Numbered from the stretch's first letter, positions 17,173 to 27,900 are shown. The stretch is DNA of 64,000 nt from Burkholderiaceae bacterium (GCA_004298905.1 SCTK01000005.1:124001-188000); one strand, 5' to 3'. Translations and numbers: made by a program. The notes: generated from the letters alone by a model not told the origin.

Positions 17173-18639
17173 TTGAAATCTCTTTCGCAACTCGTCACTC
17201 ATAACCGCTTCGCCAGCCTGCCCCCGGTTTTCTATACCCGTTTGTCTGCCAAAGCGTTGCCCGAGCCTTATCTAGTGCATGCCAATGCCGAAGCGGCCGC
17301 GCTGATCGAGCTGGATGCGACGGAATTTTCCACGCCGCAATTTCTGGATATTTTCTCCGGCAACGTGCCGCTGCCGGGCGGCGAGACGCTGGCCAGCGTG
17401 TATTCCGGCCACCAGTTCGGTGTCTGGGCCGGCCAATTGGGCGATGGCCGCGCGCATTTGCTGGGCGAAGTTATCGGGGCCGAAGGGCTGGGCTGGGAAT
17501 TGCAGTTGAAGGGATCAGGCCAGACGCCCTACTCGCGCATGGGCGATGGCCGTGCGGTGCTGCGTTCATCTATCCGCGAATATCTGTGTTCGGAAGCGAT
17601 GCACGCGCTGGGTATTCCCACCACGCGCGCCTTATGCATCGTCGGCGCCGATCTGCCGGTGTTTCGCGAGACCACTGAAACCGCGGCCGTGGTGACGCGC
17701 ATGTCGCCCAGCTTCATCCGCTTCGGCCACTTCGAGCATTTCTGCTACACCGATCAGCACGACGCCTTGCGCACGCTGGCCGATTTCGTCATCGACCATT
17801 ACTACCCTGCCGTGCGCGACGCAGCGCAACCGTATCTGGCATTACTGCGCGAAGTCATGCAGCGCACGGCACGCTTGATCGCGCAATGGCAAGGGGTGGG
17901 CTTCATGCACGGTGTGATGAATACCGACAATATGTCCATCCTCGGCCTGACGCTGGATTACGGCCCCTACGGATTCATGGATGCCTTTGATGGCGCGCAT
18001 ATCTGCAACCATTCGGATACGCACGGGCGCTACGCTTATTATCGCCAGCCAGAAATTGCGCACTGGAATCTGTACGCCTTGGCGCAGGCATTGTTACCTT
18101 TGATCGAAGATACCGAGGCGGTCAAGGCGGTGCTCAATGAATTTCCCGCTCACTTCAGCGAAGCGCAGGACGAAATCTGGCGCGCCAAACTCGGCCTGCG
18201 CAGTGCGCAAGACGGTGATACGGCGCTGATGGAAGAAACGCTGCAACTGCTGCACGCCAACCATGCCGATTTCACGCTGTTTTTTCGCCATCTCGGCCAG
18301 CTCAAATTGGCCGACCCGAGTGTCGATGCGCCGGTACGTGATCTGTTCATCGACCGCGCTGCTTTCGATGCCTGGGCGGAAAAATATCACGCCCGCCTGC
18401 GCCAGGAAGACAGCTGCGATGCGGCGCGTCAGGCCGCTATGTCGGCAGTCAATCCGAAATATGTGCTGCGCAACCATCTGGTGCAAGCGGCTATCGAACG
18501 GGCACAGCAAAAAGATTTTTCCGAAATCGACAATTTATTGAAAGTTTTACGCACCCCCTACGACGAACAGCCTGAATCCGAACGCTACGCGGCACCACCG
18601 CCCGAGGGTTCGCATATCGAAGTGAGCTGTTCTTCCTGA
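17173..18639 (+). CDS. selO: Protein adenylyltransferase SelO (YdiU)
   Basis: 488 residues from a TTG start at 17173 (no upstream ATG is available and the N-terminus aligns with the family: [12 protein letters not shown]). SelO pseudokinases transfer AMP to Ser/Thr/Tyr side chains and protect against oxidative stress. The recognisable core includes [60 protein letters not shown] and ICNHSD.HGRY, with the family's inverted ATP site. The C-terminal IEVSCSS keeps the redox Cys found where eukaryotic SelO has selenocysteine. It is followed after 11 bases by msrB, another redox gene, on the same strand. Confidence 0.95.
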   Translation: MKSLSQLVTHNRFASLPPVFYTRLSAKALPEPYLVHANAEAAALIELDATEFSTPQFLDIFSGNVPLPGGETLASVYSGHQFGVWAGQLGDGRAHLLGEVIGAEGLGWELQLKGSGQTPYSRMGDGRAVLRSSIREYLCSEAMHALGIPTTRALCIVGADLPVFRETTETAAVVTRMSPSFIRFGHFEHFCYTDQHDALRTLADFVIDHYYPAVRDAAQPYLALLREVMQRTARLIAQWQGVGFMHGVMNTDNMSILGLTLDYGPYGFMDAFDGAHICNHSDTHGRYAYYRQPEIAHWNLYALAQALLPLIEDTEAVKAVLNEFPAHFSEAQDEIWRAKLGLRSAQDGDTALMEETLQLLHANHADFTLFFRHLGQLKLADPSVDAPVRDLFIDRAAFDAWAEKYHARLRQEDSCDAARQAAMSAVNPKYVLRNHLVQAAIERAQQKDFSEIDNLLKVLRTPYDEQPESERYAAPPPEGSHIEVSCSS

Positions 18640-18650
18640 GAGGAATCATC

Positions 18651-19049
18651 ATGAAAAAACTGATCAAATCCGAAGCCGAATGGAAAGCGCAACTGTCGCC
18701 CATGGAATTCGAGGTGACACGCCACAAGGACACCGAGCGCGCCTTTACCGGCCGCTATTGGGACCATCACCAGAGCGGCACCTACCGTTGCGTGTGCTGC
18801 GCTACGCCGCTCTTTGCATCGGACACCAAATTCGATTCCGGCTGCGGCTGGCCGAGCTATTTCGCCGCACTGAATCCCGACCATGTGCGTGAAGAGCGCG
18901 ATTCCAGCTACGGTATGGCGCGCACCGAAATTCTGTGTAATATCTGCGATGCGCATCTGGGGCATGTGTTCGAAGACGGCCCGCCACCTACCGGTTTGCG
19001 CTACTGCATCAATTCGGCTTCGCTGCAATTCGAACCGGATGCCCAATAA
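18651..19049 (+). CDS. msrB: Peptide-methionine (R)-S-oxide reductase
   Basis: A 132-residue MsrB. Two CxxC zinc pairs ([10 protein letters not shown] and [11 protein letters not shown]), the [11 protein letters not shown] segment and catalytic C119 ([11 protein letters not shown]) are present. It reduces methionine-R-sulfoxide in proteins using thioredoxin. A strong Shine-Dalgarno (GAGAGGA) precedes the ATG, 11 bases after selO; the pair looks like an oxidative-stress unit. Confidence 0.96.
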   Translation: MKKLIKSEAEWKAQLSPMEFEVTRHKDTERAFTGRYWDHHQSGTYRCVCCATPLFASDTKFDSGCGWPSYFAALNPDHVREERDSSYGMARTEILCNICDAHLGHVFEDGPPPTGLRYCINSASLQFEPDAQ

Positions 19050-19067
19050 CCCCGCTGAGAGTGCCGC

Positions 19068-19646
19068 ATGAAATTTCTGTTTGACCTGTTTCCGGTAATC
19101 CTGTTTTTTGTCGCGTACAAGATCGCCGATATCTACACTGCGACCATGATCGCCATCATCGCCACCGTGGGGCAAATCGGCTGGGTCTGGTTCAAGCACA
19201 GGAAAATCGACGGCATGCAATGGGCCAGCCTGGGGCTCATCGTGGTGTTTGGCGGTGCCACCCTGCTGCTGCATGATGAAAACTTCATCAAGTGGAAGCC
19301 GACGGTGCTGTACTGGCTGTTTGCCGTGGTGCTTGTGGGGTCGGCCTTGCTGTTCAAGAAAAACCTGATTCGCAGCGCAATGGAGCATCAGGTACAACTG
19401 CCCGATGCCATCTGGTCGAAATTGAACTGGTCCTGGGCCGGATTTTTTGCCGTGATGGGCACCGTCAATCTTTGGGTGGCCAGGAACTTTTCTTCCGACA
19501 CCTGGGTCAACTTCAAACTGTTTGGCAGCCTGGGGTTGATGCTGGTATTTGTCACCGCTCAGAGCTATCTGTTGAGCAAATACATCGACTCCGAATCGCC
19601 CGAATCATCTTCCAGCAACGAAGCCAAAGATGCCGGCCAGTCCTGA
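19068..19646 (+). CDS. yciB: Inner membrane septation protein A (YciB/IspZ)
   Basis: A 192-residue protein with five to six membrane helices and the family opening [18 protein letters not shown]. Other signature parts are [34 protein letters not shown] and [24 protein letters not shown]. YciB proteins link cell-wall synthesis and envelope integrity in proteobacteria. The hydrophilic tail ([17 protein letters not shown]) overlaps the start of bolA by 17 bases, so the two are coupled. Confidence 0.94.
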   Translation: MKFLFDLFPVILFFVAYKIADIYTATMIAIIATVGQIGWVWFKHRKIDGMQWASLGLIVVFGGATLLLHDENFIKWKPTVLYWLFAVVLVGSALLFKKNLIRSAMEHQVQLPDAIWSKLNWSWAGFFAVMGTVNLWVARNFSSDTWVNFKLFGSLGLMLVFVTAQSYLLSKYIDSESPESSSSNEAKDAGQS

Positions 19647-19929
19647 TTTGCGGCAGCAGGAAATTTTTGAGCGCCTGACGCGACAATTAACACCCACCCA
19701 TTTGCATCTTGAAGACGAGAGTGCGGCGCATGCCGGACACGCCGGTGCAGCGGGCGGTGCGGGGCACTACCGTCTGGTCATTGTTTCCGCAGCGTTCATC
19801 GGTTTGGCCCGCATGGCGCGCCATCGGCTGGTGTATGATGCGCTCTCCGATTTGATGCCGCAGCAGATTCATGCCCTGTCGATCAAGGCGTTCAGTCCTG
19901 ATGAGACGGTTGATCCGACATCAATTTAA
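19630..19929 (+). CDS. BolA family protein
   Basis: A 99-residue BolA/IbaG-type protein: ...[13 protein letters not shown], then [31 protein letters not shown]....IHALSIKAF. The invariant C-terminal His (IHALSIKA) needed for Fe-S binding with monothiol glutaredoxin is present; a Gly/Ala/His-rich loop lies between. BolA proteins act in Fe-S trafficking and envelope stress. It begins inside yciB and is followed after 20 bases by the PpiC gene, the usual neighbourhood in Burkholderiales. Confidence 0.92.
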   Translation: MPASPDLRQQEIFERLTRQLTPTHLHLEDESAAHAGHAGAAGGAGHYRLVIVSAAFIGLARMARHRLVYDALSDLMPQQIHALSIKAFSPDETVDPTSI

Positions 19930-19949
19930 TTATTTACATGAGGGTTTTC

Positions 19950-20732
19950 ATGGCACGTCATTTGATTTCCACTTCCCTGATTTTTGCGGCCGCTGCTGTC
20001 CTGAGCGCGCCGGTTCTGGCGCAAAACATTGCGACCGTCAATGGCACGGCCATCCCTAAAGCGCGTCTTGAGCAGGTTGTGAGTGAACTGAAGCAGCGCG
20101 GTCAGGCTGACTCGCCCGAGCTGCGCAAAATGATTGCGCAGAAACTGATCGAACGCGAAATTCTGCTGCAGGAAGCACAACGCCGTGGCCTGGCGAAAAA
20201 GCCCGCCGTCAAGACGCAACTCGACATGGCGCGTGAAAATGTCTTGCTCCAGGCGCTGCAACAGGAAGTTTTGAAAGAGCCGGTGCCGGAAAAGGAATTG
20301 AAAGACGCTTACGAGCGCGTCAAGGGTCAGCTGGGCGACAAGGAATACCATGCGCGTCATGTGCTAGTGAAAGACGAAGCCACCGCCAAGGATCTGATTG
20401 AGCAATTGAAAAAAGGCGCCAAGATCGAGGATTTGGCCAAGCAATCGATTGAGCCAGGCGCCGACAAGAGTGGCGGCGATCTGGGTTGGGCCCGTCCGGC
20501 GCAATTCGTGGCCCCGTTCTCGGAAGCCATGACCAAGCTGGAGAAAGGCAAATTCACCGAAGCCCCGGTACAAACCGAGTTTGGCTGGCATGTGATTTAT
20601 CTGGAAGATGTGCGCAGTGCGGCCGCACCTTCGTTCGATGAAATCAAGGATCAACTGGCGCAATCTCTGCAACAGGAACACGCGCAAAAAGTGCTGACTG
20701 AATTGATCGGCAAAGCCAAGGTCAACAAGTAA
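19950..20732 (+). CDS. Periplasmic parvulin-type peptidyl-prolyl isomerase
   Basis: 260 residues from ATG 19950, preferred over the ATG at 19938 because GAGGG lies six bases upstream. A signal peptide (about 1-25, ending VLAQ) precedes a SurA-like N-terminal helical part (about 26-125) and a rotamase domain (about 130-225) with YHARHVLVKDEATAKDLIEQLKKGAKIEDLA, GGDLGWARPAQFV and TEFGWHVIYLED. It assists folding of exported proteins. It ends at a strong bidirectional terminator shared with the convergent nadC. Confidence 0.93.
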   Translation: MARHLISTSLIFAAAAVLSAPVLAQNIATVNGTAIPKARLEQVVSELKQRGQADSPELRKMIAQKLIEREILLQEAQRRGLAKKPAVKTQLDMARENVLLQALQQEVLKEPVPEKELKDAYERVKGQLGDKEYHARHVLVKDEATAKDLIEQLKKGAKIEDLAKQSIEPGADKSGGDLGWARPAQFVAPFSEAMTKLEKGKFTEAPVQTEFGWHVIYLEDVRSAAAPSFDEIKDQLAQSLQQEHAQKVLTELIGKAKVNK

Positions 20733-20744
20733 TCTTCAGCAAGC

Positions 20745-20775
20745 AAAAAAGCCCCGTCAAGACGGGGCTTTTTTT
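20745..20775. terminator. Bidirectional rho-independent terminator, ppiC/nadC
   Basis: A6 then GCCCCGTC (20751-20758), loop AA, GACGGGGC (20761-20768) and T7. The perfect 8-base stem with A-tract and T-tract works for both converging genes. Confidence 0.9.
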
Positions 20776-20788
20776 ATGGCTGTGGCAC

Positions 20789-21637
20789 TTAAGGCAATAG
20801 ACGCATAGAAAAATCGACCGCCCGCACATGCTTGGTCAGACCGCCAATCGAAATGCGATCCACGCCTGTTTCGGCAATCGCCCGCAGTTCCGATAACGCC
20901 ACCCCACCTGACACTTCCAATTGCGCACGACCCGCGTTAATGCGCACGGCTTCGCCAATTTGTCCGAGCGAAAAATTATCCAGCAGCACCAGCGTAGCGC
21001 CCCACTCCAATGCTGCGGCGAATTGCTGCAGCGTTTCCACTTCAATTTGAATCGGCACGCCGGCATTCAAAGCACGCGCAGCATTCAACGCGGCAGTAAC
21101 GCCACCGGCAGGGGCGATATGGTTTTCCTTGATCAAAATACCGTCATGCAAACCGATGCGTTGATTGGCTCCTCCGCCCACACGCACTGCATATTTCTGC
21201 GCCAGCCGCAGACCGGGAATGGTTTTTCGGGTGTCCATCACCACCGCGCGCGTGCCAGCCACCGCATCGACATAAGTGCGAGTGATACTGGCAACACCGG
21301 AGAGCGTTTGCAGGAAATTGAGCGCCGGACGTTCTGCTGTCAGCAGTGCACGCGTGTGACCCTGAAACTCACACACCACCTCATTGGCTTGCATGCGCGC
21401 GCCTTCGGCGATTTTCCAGTCGATCGTGAATGCGGAATCGAGTTGGCGGAAACAGGCTTCGAACCACGCCTGCCCGCACAGTATCGCGTCCTCACGGCAG
21501 ATGACGCGGGCACGTCGCACTTGCGCTGCGGGCAGCAATTGCGCCGTCCAATCGCCACTGCCGTCGGCTTGACCGGCATCTTCGGCAATGGCCAGGCGTA
21601 CATTGCGCAACACTTCTTCCCGCAGTGCTTGGTCCAT
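20789..21637 (-). CDS. nadC: Nicotinate-nucleotide diphosphorylase (quinolinate phosphoribosyltransferase)
   Basis: A 282-residue enzyme that converts quinolinate and PRPP to nicotinate mononucleotide and CO2 in de novo NAD synthesis. Signature pieces: ALLTAERPALNFLQTLSGVAS, DTRKTIPGLRLAQKYAVRVGGGANQR, GILIKENHIAPAGG, IEVETLQQ and LLDNFSL, then LEVSGGV and DRISIGGLTKHV. The start codon overlaps the nadA stop by one base, giving the usual nadA-nadC operon; nadB is not in the window. Confidence 0.96.
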   Translation of the reverse strand: MDQALREEVLRNVRLAIAEDAGQADGSGDWTAQLLPAAQVRRARVICREDAILCGQAWFEACFRQLDSAFTIDWKIAEGARMQANEVVCEFQGHTRALLTAERPALNFLQTLSGVASITRTYVDAVAGTRAVVMDTRKTIPGLRLAQKYAVRVGGGANQRIGLHDGILIKENHIAPAGGVTAALNAARALNAGVPIQIEVETLQQFAAALEWGATLVLLDNFSLGQIGEAVRINAGRAQLEVSGGVALSELRAIAETGVDRISIGGLTKHVRAVDFSMRLLP

Positions 21638-22755
21638 CAGGCAGGCCCCATGCCTTGATGCGTTGCAGCCATATCGTGCAGTGCATTCCCGGTCGGTCGC
21701 GGCGCCCCACTTTGCGCGGCGAAATCCAGCATACGGTCGATGCTACGTCTGGCCTGTGCGCCAATGACGGGATCAACGTGAATTTCCTGATCCAGCGTTT
21801 CCAGCACGCGCGCCAGATTGGGCAAACCATTCATCGCCATCCAGGGGCAATGTGCGCAACTCTTGCAAGTGGCGCCATTGCCTGCGGTAGGCGCTTCGAT
21901 GAATTCCTTGTGCGGCGACAGTGTGCGCATCTTGTGCAAAATGCCGCGATCCGTGGCGACGATGAATTCGCGCGCATCCAGTTCCTGCGAGGCCTTGATC
22001 AGTTGCGAAGTCGAACCGACCACATCAGCCAAGGCAATCACCGCGGCGCTGGACTCGGGATGCACCAGGATCTTTGCGCCGGGATGAGCTTGTTTCATCT
22101 GCGCCAGCTCAAGCGCCTTGAATTCGTCGTGCACGATACAAGCGCCCTGCCACAGCAGCATGTCCGCCCCGGTTTGTTGCTGGATGTAATGGCCCAAATG
22201 CTTGTCCGGTGCCCACAAAATTTTTTCACCACGGGCATGCAAGTGTTGGACAATTTTCAGGCCGATGCTGGAAGTCACCATCCAGTCGGCACGCGCCTTC
22301 ACGGCCGCGCTAGTGTTGGCGTAGACCACCACGGTACGATCAGGATGCGCATCGCAAAAAGCCGTAAATTCATCGGCGGGGCAACCCAGATCGAGTGAGC
22401 AATTGGCTTCCAGATCGGGCATCAGCACGGTTTTTTCCGGGCTGAGTATCTTGGCGGTTTCGCCCATGAAACGCACCCCGCACACCACCAGCGTTTGGGC
22501 CGGATGATCGCGCCCGAAACGGGCCATTTCGAGCGAATCGGCGACACAGCCGCCGGTTTCTTCGGCCAGATCCTGCAAATCGGGGTGGACATAGTAGTGT
22601 GCGACCAAAACCGCATTGCGCTCTTGCAGTAACTGACGAATCCGCGCCTTCAATTGCTGACGTTCCGCAGTGCTGGGCTCGTCCGGCACGCAGGCCCAAG
22701 CCTGTTGCACGGGCGAATTTGGTCGTAAATATTCAACAGATATGGTGTGCGACAT
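21637..22755 (-). CDS. nadA: Quinolinate synthase NadA
   Basis: 372 residues from ATG 22755 ([10 protein letters not shown]); a GTG four codons earlier is possible. NadA condenses iminoaspartate and dihydroxyacetone phosphate on a [4Fe-4S] cluster. The family pattern is clear: [56 protein letters not shown] and [14 protein letters not shown], giving the three cluster cysteines. A TATAAT on the minus strand (22791-22786) is a candidate -10 box, although no good -35 accompanies it. The gene is divergent from the Ser/Thr kinase gene. Confidence 0.95.
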   Translation of the reverse strand: MSHTISVEYLRPNSPVQQAWACVPDEPSTAERQQLKARIRQLLQERNAVLVAHYYVHPDLQDLAEETGGCVADSLEMARFGRDHPAQTLVVCGVRFMGETAKILSPEKTVLMPDLEANCSLDLGCPADEFTAFCDAHPDRTVVVYANTSAAVKARADWMVTSSIGLKIVQHLHARGEKILWAPDKHLGHYIQQQTGADMLLWQGACIVHDEFKALELAQMKQAHPGAKILVHPESSAAVIALADVVGSTSQLIKASQELDAREFIVATDRGILHKMRTLSPHKEFIEAPTAGNGATCKSCAHCPWMAMNGLPNLARVLETLDQEIHVDPVIGAQARRSIDRMLDFAAQSGAPRPTGNALHDMAATHQGMGPA

Positions 22756-22888
22756 GGCGTAAAACACTATTTGGCTGCAAAGCGAATTATAGTATCGCCT
22801 GCATTACACTTCGGTGTTGCGGGTTGTTTGCTCCAGTGCAAGAGCCGATAACAATTAATCCCGCCCAGTTTTATTGAGACAAGTCCAG

Positions 22889-24292
22889 ATGGCTGAAGAA
22901 AGATTAGGACGCTACCTGCTGCAGGATATCATCGGCCAAGGCGCCATGGGCACGGTGTACCGTGCGCATGACCCCGTACTGGACCGGATTGTCGCCATCA
23001 AAACCATCCGTCTCGATCTGAATCGCGCCGAACGTGAAGATTTTGAGCGCCGTTTTCAGCTCGAAGCGCAATCCTCTGCCAAACTCAACCACCCCGGCAT
23101 TATCACGGTCTACGATGCGGGCGAAGTCAGCAACGTCGCCTATATCGCCATGGAATACCTGCAAGGCCGTGATTTGCGCGAGTTGAGCAAGGGGCACCGC
23201 CTGAACCACAAACAGGTGGCCAGCATCGCCGCACAGGTGGCCGACGCGTTGGCGTATGCGCATCAAAACGGTGTCGTCCATCGTGATGTCAAGCCCGGCA
23301 ATGTCATGGTGCTGGCCAAGGGCCGCACCAAACTGATGGATTTCGGCATTGCACGTCTGCAAACCAATGAAATGACGCAGGCGGGCACGGCCCTGGGCAC
23401 GCCAAAATACATGTCCCCCGAACTGGTGAGTGGACAAGAGGCCGATGGGCGTGCCGATATTTATTCGCTGGGCGTGGTGCTCTACCAAATGCTGACCGGT
23501 GTCGCCCCCTTTGAAGGTGAAACAATCAGCGCCACGATGTACCAGATCCTGCACGAACCTGCGGCTCACCCAAGCACGCTGGGCATCGAGATCAGCCCGG
23601 GGTTTTCATACATTCTGAATCGTGCGCTGGCCAAACGTCCGCAAGATCGCTATGAAACCGCCAAGGACATGGCCAATGATCTGCGCCGGGTTGAAGAACT
23701 TGACCTGGCGCCACCACGCATGCGTGTGCTCGGTTTGAGCAAGCCGGTCAAGATCACCAAACCGGCAGCCGCCGACCCCGTGGACAGCCAGAGCAGCGCG
23801 ACGGTTGCCGACGAACCAACGCTCAAACAAAGAGTCGTCACCACCTTCAGACAGCCCAACACCCTGCGTTACACGGGCGTGGTGAGTCTACTGGTACTGT
23901 GTTTGCTGACATGGAATTATTTTGCCGGGCAGATGGGCACGGCCAGTACTGCTGTGACGCAAGACAACGCAGTTGTATCGGTACAGACAGCCGCAACCCC
24001 CGTACAAACAATTGAAACCGATACCAGCAAGCCCACGGCAGCCGGCAACAGCAGTGCCAAAACGTTCGCCAAACCGGTCAAACAAGAACCCGCCCTGCTG
24101 CGTCTGGCAATCACGCCCTGGGGTGAGGTCCGCGTCGATGGCGTGAGCATGGGAATTACGCCACCGACCAACCAGATTCCTCTAGAACCGGGGAAGCATC
24201 TGGTGGAAATCCGCAACGGTGGCACTCCGCCCTACACTGAAAACATTACCGTGTCGGCCGGCGAAACCCTTACAATCAAGCATCGCTTTTAA
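22889..24292 (+). CDS. PknB-type Ser/Thr protein kinase with C-terminal PEGA domain
   Basis: 467 residues from ATG 22889; an in-frame TTG five codons earlier is less likely. The kinase domain (about 8-265) has the glycine loop IGQGAMGTVY, K38 (VAIKTIRLD), catalytic H131-R-D133 (VHRDVKPGN) and D151-F-G. A membrane helix lies at about 333-352 (TGVVSLLVLCLLTWNYF). The external part has a Thr/Ala-rich linker and a PEGA domain (about 405-467: GEVRVDGVSMGITPPT....PGKHLVEIRNGG). It would sense at the envelope and phosphorylate cytoplasmic targets. The lipoprotein gene 21 bases downstream is probably its partner. Confidence 0.92.
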   Translation: MAEERLGRYLLQDIIGQGAMGTVYRAHDPVLDRIVAIKTIRLDLNRAEREDFERRFQLEAQSSAKLNHPGIITVYDAGEVSNVAYIAMEYLQGRDLRELSKGHRLNHKQVASIAAQVADALAYAHQNGVVHRDVKPGNVMVLAKGRTKLMDFGIARLQTNEMTQAGTALGTPKYMSPELVSGQEADGRADIYSLGVVLYQMLTGVAPFEGETISATMYQILHEPAAHPSTLGIEISPGFSYILNRALAKRPQDRYETAKDMANDLRRVEELDLAPPRMRVLGLSKPVKITKPAAADPVDSQSSATVADEPTLKQRVVTTFRQPNTLRYTGVVSLLVLCLLTWNYFAGQMGTASTAVTQDNAVVSVQTAATPVQTIETDTSKPTAAGNSSAKTFAKPVKQEPALLRLAITPWGEVRVDGVSMGITPPTNQIPLEPGKHLVEIRNGGTPPYTENITVSAGETLTIKHRF

Positions 24293-24312
24293 CTCACTGA
24301 TTGTTGGATCTG

Positions 24313-24858
24313 ATGCGTCGTCTCCTCACACTCGTAGTGTTACTCCTTGTTTTAAGCGCCTGTCAGGCCCCCTGGCTGCACAAGGAAACCGAAACTCCCC
24401 CACCGCCCAGTACTGCGGAAGACAGCAAAGACACGCAAGCGGAAAAGTCGGTGCACATTGCACCCCAAGCGCCACCTGCAGCCGCAAAGCCGGCCCCGGT
24501 GGTAAAGCATGAGATGTCCGATCCTATACCCGCAGCCACGTCGATCAATAAAAAAGGCGGAGAAGAACAACTCCGTGAAGGCCAGCTGGCCTATGCCAAC
24601 GGCGATTACGATGTCGCGGCCCGTCGCTTCGATGTGGCATTGACGCTGGGCTTGTCCAAACAGCACGATCGCCTGCTGGCCTGGAAATATCTGGCGTTCA
24701 TTTCCTGCGCCAAGGATCAGCAAGCCGCTTGCCGTCATTATTTCCGCCGCATGTTGCTGGTCAATCCAAAGGCAGAGTTGAATCCGGCTGAACGCGATCA
24801 TCCGCTCTGGGGGCCGGTGTTCATTGAGGTGAAACAGGAAATGCGCAGTAAAAAATAG
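24313..24858 (+). CDS. TssQ-like TPR lipoprotein
   Basis: 181 residues from ATG 24313. The signal peptide ends in a lipobox (LVLSAC, Cys17), followed by a Pro/Ala-rich linker to about residue 75. The C-terminal half carries TPR-like helices: GQLAYANGDYDVAARRFDVALTLGL and LLAWKYLAFISCAKDQQAACRHYFRRMLLVNPKAELNPAERDHPLWGPVF. The last stretch closely matches my recollection of TssQ-type T6SS-associated lipoproteins. No other type VI secretion gene is in the window, so a T6SS role is not shown. It follows the PEGA kinase by 21 bases and ends at a strong terminator. Confidence 0.8.
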   Translation: MRRLLTLVVLLLVLSACQAPWLHKETETPPPPSTAEDSKDTQAEKSVHIAPQAPPAAAKPAPVVKHEMSDPIPAATSINKKGGEEQLREGQLAYANGDYDVAARRFDVALTLGLSKQHDRLLAWKYLAFISCAKDQQAACRHYFRRMLLVNPKAELNPAERDHPLWGPVFIEVKQEMRSKK

Positions 24859-24873
24859 CGCTCGACACACTTC

Positions 24874-24901
24874 AAAAAAGGCCGCAATCTGCGGCCTTTT
24901 T
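24874..24901. terminator. Bidirectional rho-independent terminator, lipoprotein/aceB
   Basis: A6, GGCCGCA (24880-24886), loop ATC, TGCGGCC (24890-24896), T5. The perfect 7-base stem serves both converging genes. Confidence 0.88.
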
Positions 24902-24919
24902 ATTCTGCAACAAGTCTTT

Positions 24920-26515
24920 CTAGAGCACTTCGTACAAGGGCAGGGTTAGAAATTCGGTGAAATTCTCACGCGTGCTCATGTCGGAAAAAATTTCTGCGGC
25001 ACGTACGTAGGTCGCGTTGTATGCGACTTCACCCACGGCGCTTTTAATGCCGGGCAATTCCTCTGCAATCAGCTGTCTGACCAATTCCACCGTTACCTTG
25101 CGGCCATCGTCCAGCGCACCTTTGGGTGAACGGATCCACTGCCACACTTGTGAGCGCGAAATTTCCGCCGTGGCGGCATCTTCCATCAAGTTATGAATCG
25201 GTACACAACCGTTACCGGCGAGCCAGGAACCAAGGTACTGGATGCCGACATTGATATTGTTGCGCAACCCGGCTTCGGTGATCGGCGCTTCCGGCTGGAA
25301 GTTGAGCAAATCGGCCGCCGTTACATTCACATCGGGACGTTGCTTGTCGATCTGGTTCTTGCGTTTGCCCAGCACTTTGGTAAATTCTTCCATCGCCAGA
25401 GGCACCAGGCCGGGATGCGCGACCCAACCGCCGTCGTAGCCATCGGCTGCATCGCGCGCCTTGTCGCTGCGCACGCCGGCCATCGCTTTTTCGTTGGCTT
25501 CCGCATCATTCTTGATCGGGATCAGTGCGCTCATGCCGCCGATGGCCGGGGCATTACGCTTGTGGCAGGTCATCAGCAATAGCAGCGCGTAGGCGCGCAT
25601 GAACGGCACGGTCATGGTGATATTCTTGCGGTCGGCCAGACAGAAATTTTTATCGACCTTGAATTTCTTGATGCAGGAGAAAATGTAATCCCAGCGGCCG
25701 GCATTCAAGCCCGCGCTGTGGTCGCGCAACTCGTAGAGGATTTCATCCATCTCGAAGGCAGCCAGAATCGTTTCGATCAATACCGTGGCGCGAATCGTGC
25801 CTTGCGGCAGGCCGAGCTGCTTCTGCGTGAGCACAAAAATATCGTTCCATAAACGCGCTTCGAGATGGCTTTCCATCTTGGGCAGATAGAAGTACGGTCC
25901 GGAACCGCGCGCGAGTAATTCCTTGGCGTTGTGGAACATGAATAGCGCAAAGTCGAAAATGCCGCCAGAAACGCGCTTGCCATCGACCAACACATGCTTC
26001 TCATCCAAATGCCAACCGCGCGGCCGCACCACCAGGGTGGCGACCTTGTCGTTCAGTTGATAGCGCTTGCCACCCTGCTCCAGGCTGATGATGCGGCGAA
26101 TGGCATCCATCAGGTTGATCTGGCCCTGCATCAGGTTATCCCAGTTCGGCGTGTTTGAATCCTCGAAGTCGGTCATGTAACTGTCCGCGCCGGAGTTGAG
26201 CGCGTTGATGATCATCTTGCGCTCGACCGGCCCGGTAATTTCGACCCGGCGGCATTGCAGATCCACGGGCAACGGCGCGATTTTCCAGTCGCTGTCGCGA
26301 ATGGCTTTGGTTTCCGGTAGAAAATCAGGGCGCTCACCCGCATCCAGCCGGACAACGCGTGCAGCGCGCTTCTGCAAGAGGTCTTGTCGCCGATTCTCGA
26401 ATTCGCGTGACAGGATGGCAACCAGTGCCAGCGCCTCTGGGGTCAGGATTTTTGCGTATTCGGGTTTGATCTCGGCATTGATCTGCATGCCTGTGGGCAG
26501 TTTGATGGCGCTCAT
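24920..26515 (-). CDS. aceB: Malate synthase A
   Basis: 531 residues from ATG 26515, six bases after AGGAG (E. coli AceB is 533). It condenses glyoxylate and acetyl-CoA to malate. Signature parts: [76 protein letters not shown], and [26 protein letters not shown], with the C-terminal PLYEVL. It lies 83 bases behind aceA; no isocitrate dehydrogenase kinase (aceK) is present here. A single transcript is possible, but the gap could hold its own promoter. Confidence 0.97.
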   Translation of the reverse strand: MSAIKLPTGMQINAEIKPEYAKILTPEALALVAILSREFENRRQDLLQKRAARVVRLDAGERPDFLPETKAIRDSDWKIAPLPVDLQCRRVEITGPVERKMIINALNSGADSYMTDFEDSNTPNWDNLMQGQINLMDAIRRIISLEQGGKRYQLNDKVATLVVRPRGWHLDEKHVLVDGKRVSGGIFDFALFMFHNAKELLARGSGPYFYLPKMESHLEARLWNDIFVLTQKQLGLPQGTIRATVLIETILAAFEMDEILYELRDHSAGLNAGRWDYIFSCIKKFKVDKNFCLADRKNITMTVPFMRAYALLLLMTCHKRNAPAIGGMSALIPIKNDAEANEKAMAGVRSDKARDAADGYDGGWVAHPGLVPLAMEEFTKVLGKRKNQIDKQRPDVNVTAADLLNFQPEAPITEAGLRNNINVGIQYLGSWLAGNGCVPIHNLMEDAATAEISRSQVWQWIRSPKGALDDGRKVTVELVRQLIAEELPGIKSAVGEVAYNATYVRAAEIFSDMSTRENFTEFLTLPLYEVL

Positions 26516-26598
26516 CATCAACTCCTGTTGTTCTGGGCTCGGCAAGATGAATTTGCCGTGCCCCAGTAATAGAGGCACGGCTGGTTTTCAAGCAAACT

Positions 26599-27900
26599 TT
26601 AAGCGACTTTCTTCTTGGCGTCGAAGAACTGCTCGTCTTCGGTCGAGCCATGCAGCGCAGTCGTGGACGATTGGCCGCCTTCGATCACCTGTGTCACTGC
26701 GTCGAAATAACCGGTACCGACCTCGCGCTGGTGCTTGACCGCAGTGAAGCCTTTTTCAGCAGCAGCAAATTCATTCTCCTGCAATTCGACGAAGGCTTTC
26801 ATCTGCTCGCGCGCGTAGCCGTAGGCCAGATTGAACATGGAATAGTTCAGGCTGTGGAAACCGGCCAGTGTGATGAACTGGAATTTATAGCCCATCGCAC
26901 CCAGCTCAATCTGGAATTTCGCGATGGTCGCATCATCCAGATTTTTCTTCCAGTTGAAAGACGGCGAACAATTGTAGGCCAGCATCTTGCCGGGAAATTG
27001 TTTATGAATCGCCTCGGCAAACGCCTTGGCATAGGCGAGGTCGGGCTTGCCGGTTTCACACCAGACTAGATCGGCATACGGCGCATAGGCCAGGCCGCGC
27101 GAAATGGCTTGCTGCAAACCCGGTTTGGTGCGATAGAAACCTTCGACAGTACGTTCGCCAGTGCAGAATGGCTTGTCGTTCTCATCCACATCGCTGGTCA
27201 ACAGATCAGCAGCTTCCGCATCTGTGCGCGCGACCAGGATAGTCGGTGTACCCATGACGTCCGCCGCCAGACGCGCGGCCGTCAGCTTGGCCGTCGCTTC
27301 ACGGGTCGGCACCAAAACCTTGCCACCCATGTGGCCGCATTTTTTCACGGACGCGAGCTGATCCTCGAAATGCACACCCGCAGCACCGGCTTCGATCATC
27401 GATTTCATCAGTTCGAAGGCATTCAGCACGCCGCCGAAACCGGCTTCAGCATCGGCCAGGATAGGCGCGAAAAAGTCGATATCGTCTTTGCCTTCGCTCC
27501 ACTGAATCTGGTCGGCACGAGCGAAGGTGTTATTGATCTTCTTGACCACTTTTGGCACCGAATCAACTGAATACAGTGACTGGTCGGGATACATTTCGCC
27601 GTTGGAGTTGGCGTCACCGGCCACCTGCCAGCCGGACAGGTAAATGGCTTTCAGTCCGGCCTTGACTTGCTGCATGGCCTGATTCCCGGTCAGTGCGCCC
27701 AGCGCATTGACGAAAGGTTCGCTGGTAATCAGCTTCCACAATTTCTCGGCACCACGTTTCGCCAAGGTGTGCTCGATTTGAATCGAGCCGCGCAAACGGA
27801 TCACATCCTCTGCCGTGTATTCACGCTTTATACCTTTCCAGCGAGCGCTTTCAGCCCATTCTTTCTGCAGTTTCTGTGCATCCTGTTGACGAGTGCTCAT
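26599..27900 (-). CDS. aceA: Isocitrate lyase
   Basis: 433 residues from ATG 27900, preceded by GGGAG at about six bases. It cleaves isocitrate to glyoxylate and succinate. The catalytic KKCGHMGGK contains C188; other pieces are [39 protein letters not shown] and [12 protein letters not shown]. Length and motifs match the E. coli-type enzyme. It is the first glyoxylate-shunt gene, read from a long AT-rich upstream region, which suggests regulated expression on acetate or fatty acids. Confidence 0.97.
   Translation of the reverse strand: MSTRQQDAQKLQKEWAESARWKGIKREYTAEDVIRLRGSIQIEHTLAKRGAEKLWKLITSEPFVNALGALTGNQAMQQVKAGLKAIYLSGWQVAGDANSNGEMYPDQSLYSVDSVPKVVKKINNTFARADQIQWSEGKDDIDFFAPILADAEAGFGGVLNAFELMKSMIEAGAAGVHFEDQLASVKKCGHMGGKVLVPTREATAKLTAARLAADVMGTPTILVARTDAEAADLLTSDVDENDKPFCTGERTVEGFYRTKPGLQQAISRGLAYAPYADLVWCETGKPDLAYAKAFAEAIHKQFPGKMLAYNCSPSFNWKKNLDDATIAKFQIELGAMGYKFQFITLAGFHSLNYSMFNLAYGYAREQMKAFVELQENEFAAAEKGFTAVKHQREVGTGYFDAVTQVIEGGQSSTTALHGSTEDEQFFDAKKKVA

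Noticed and set aside
17091-17198. Longer start for the esterase gene at 17198
   Set aside because: It would overlap the divergent selO start and lacks family conservation before MPLDPQLAF.
24313-24858. Presence of a type VI secretion locus
   Set aside because: Only one TssQ-like lipoprotein is seen; no tss or tag genes in the window.
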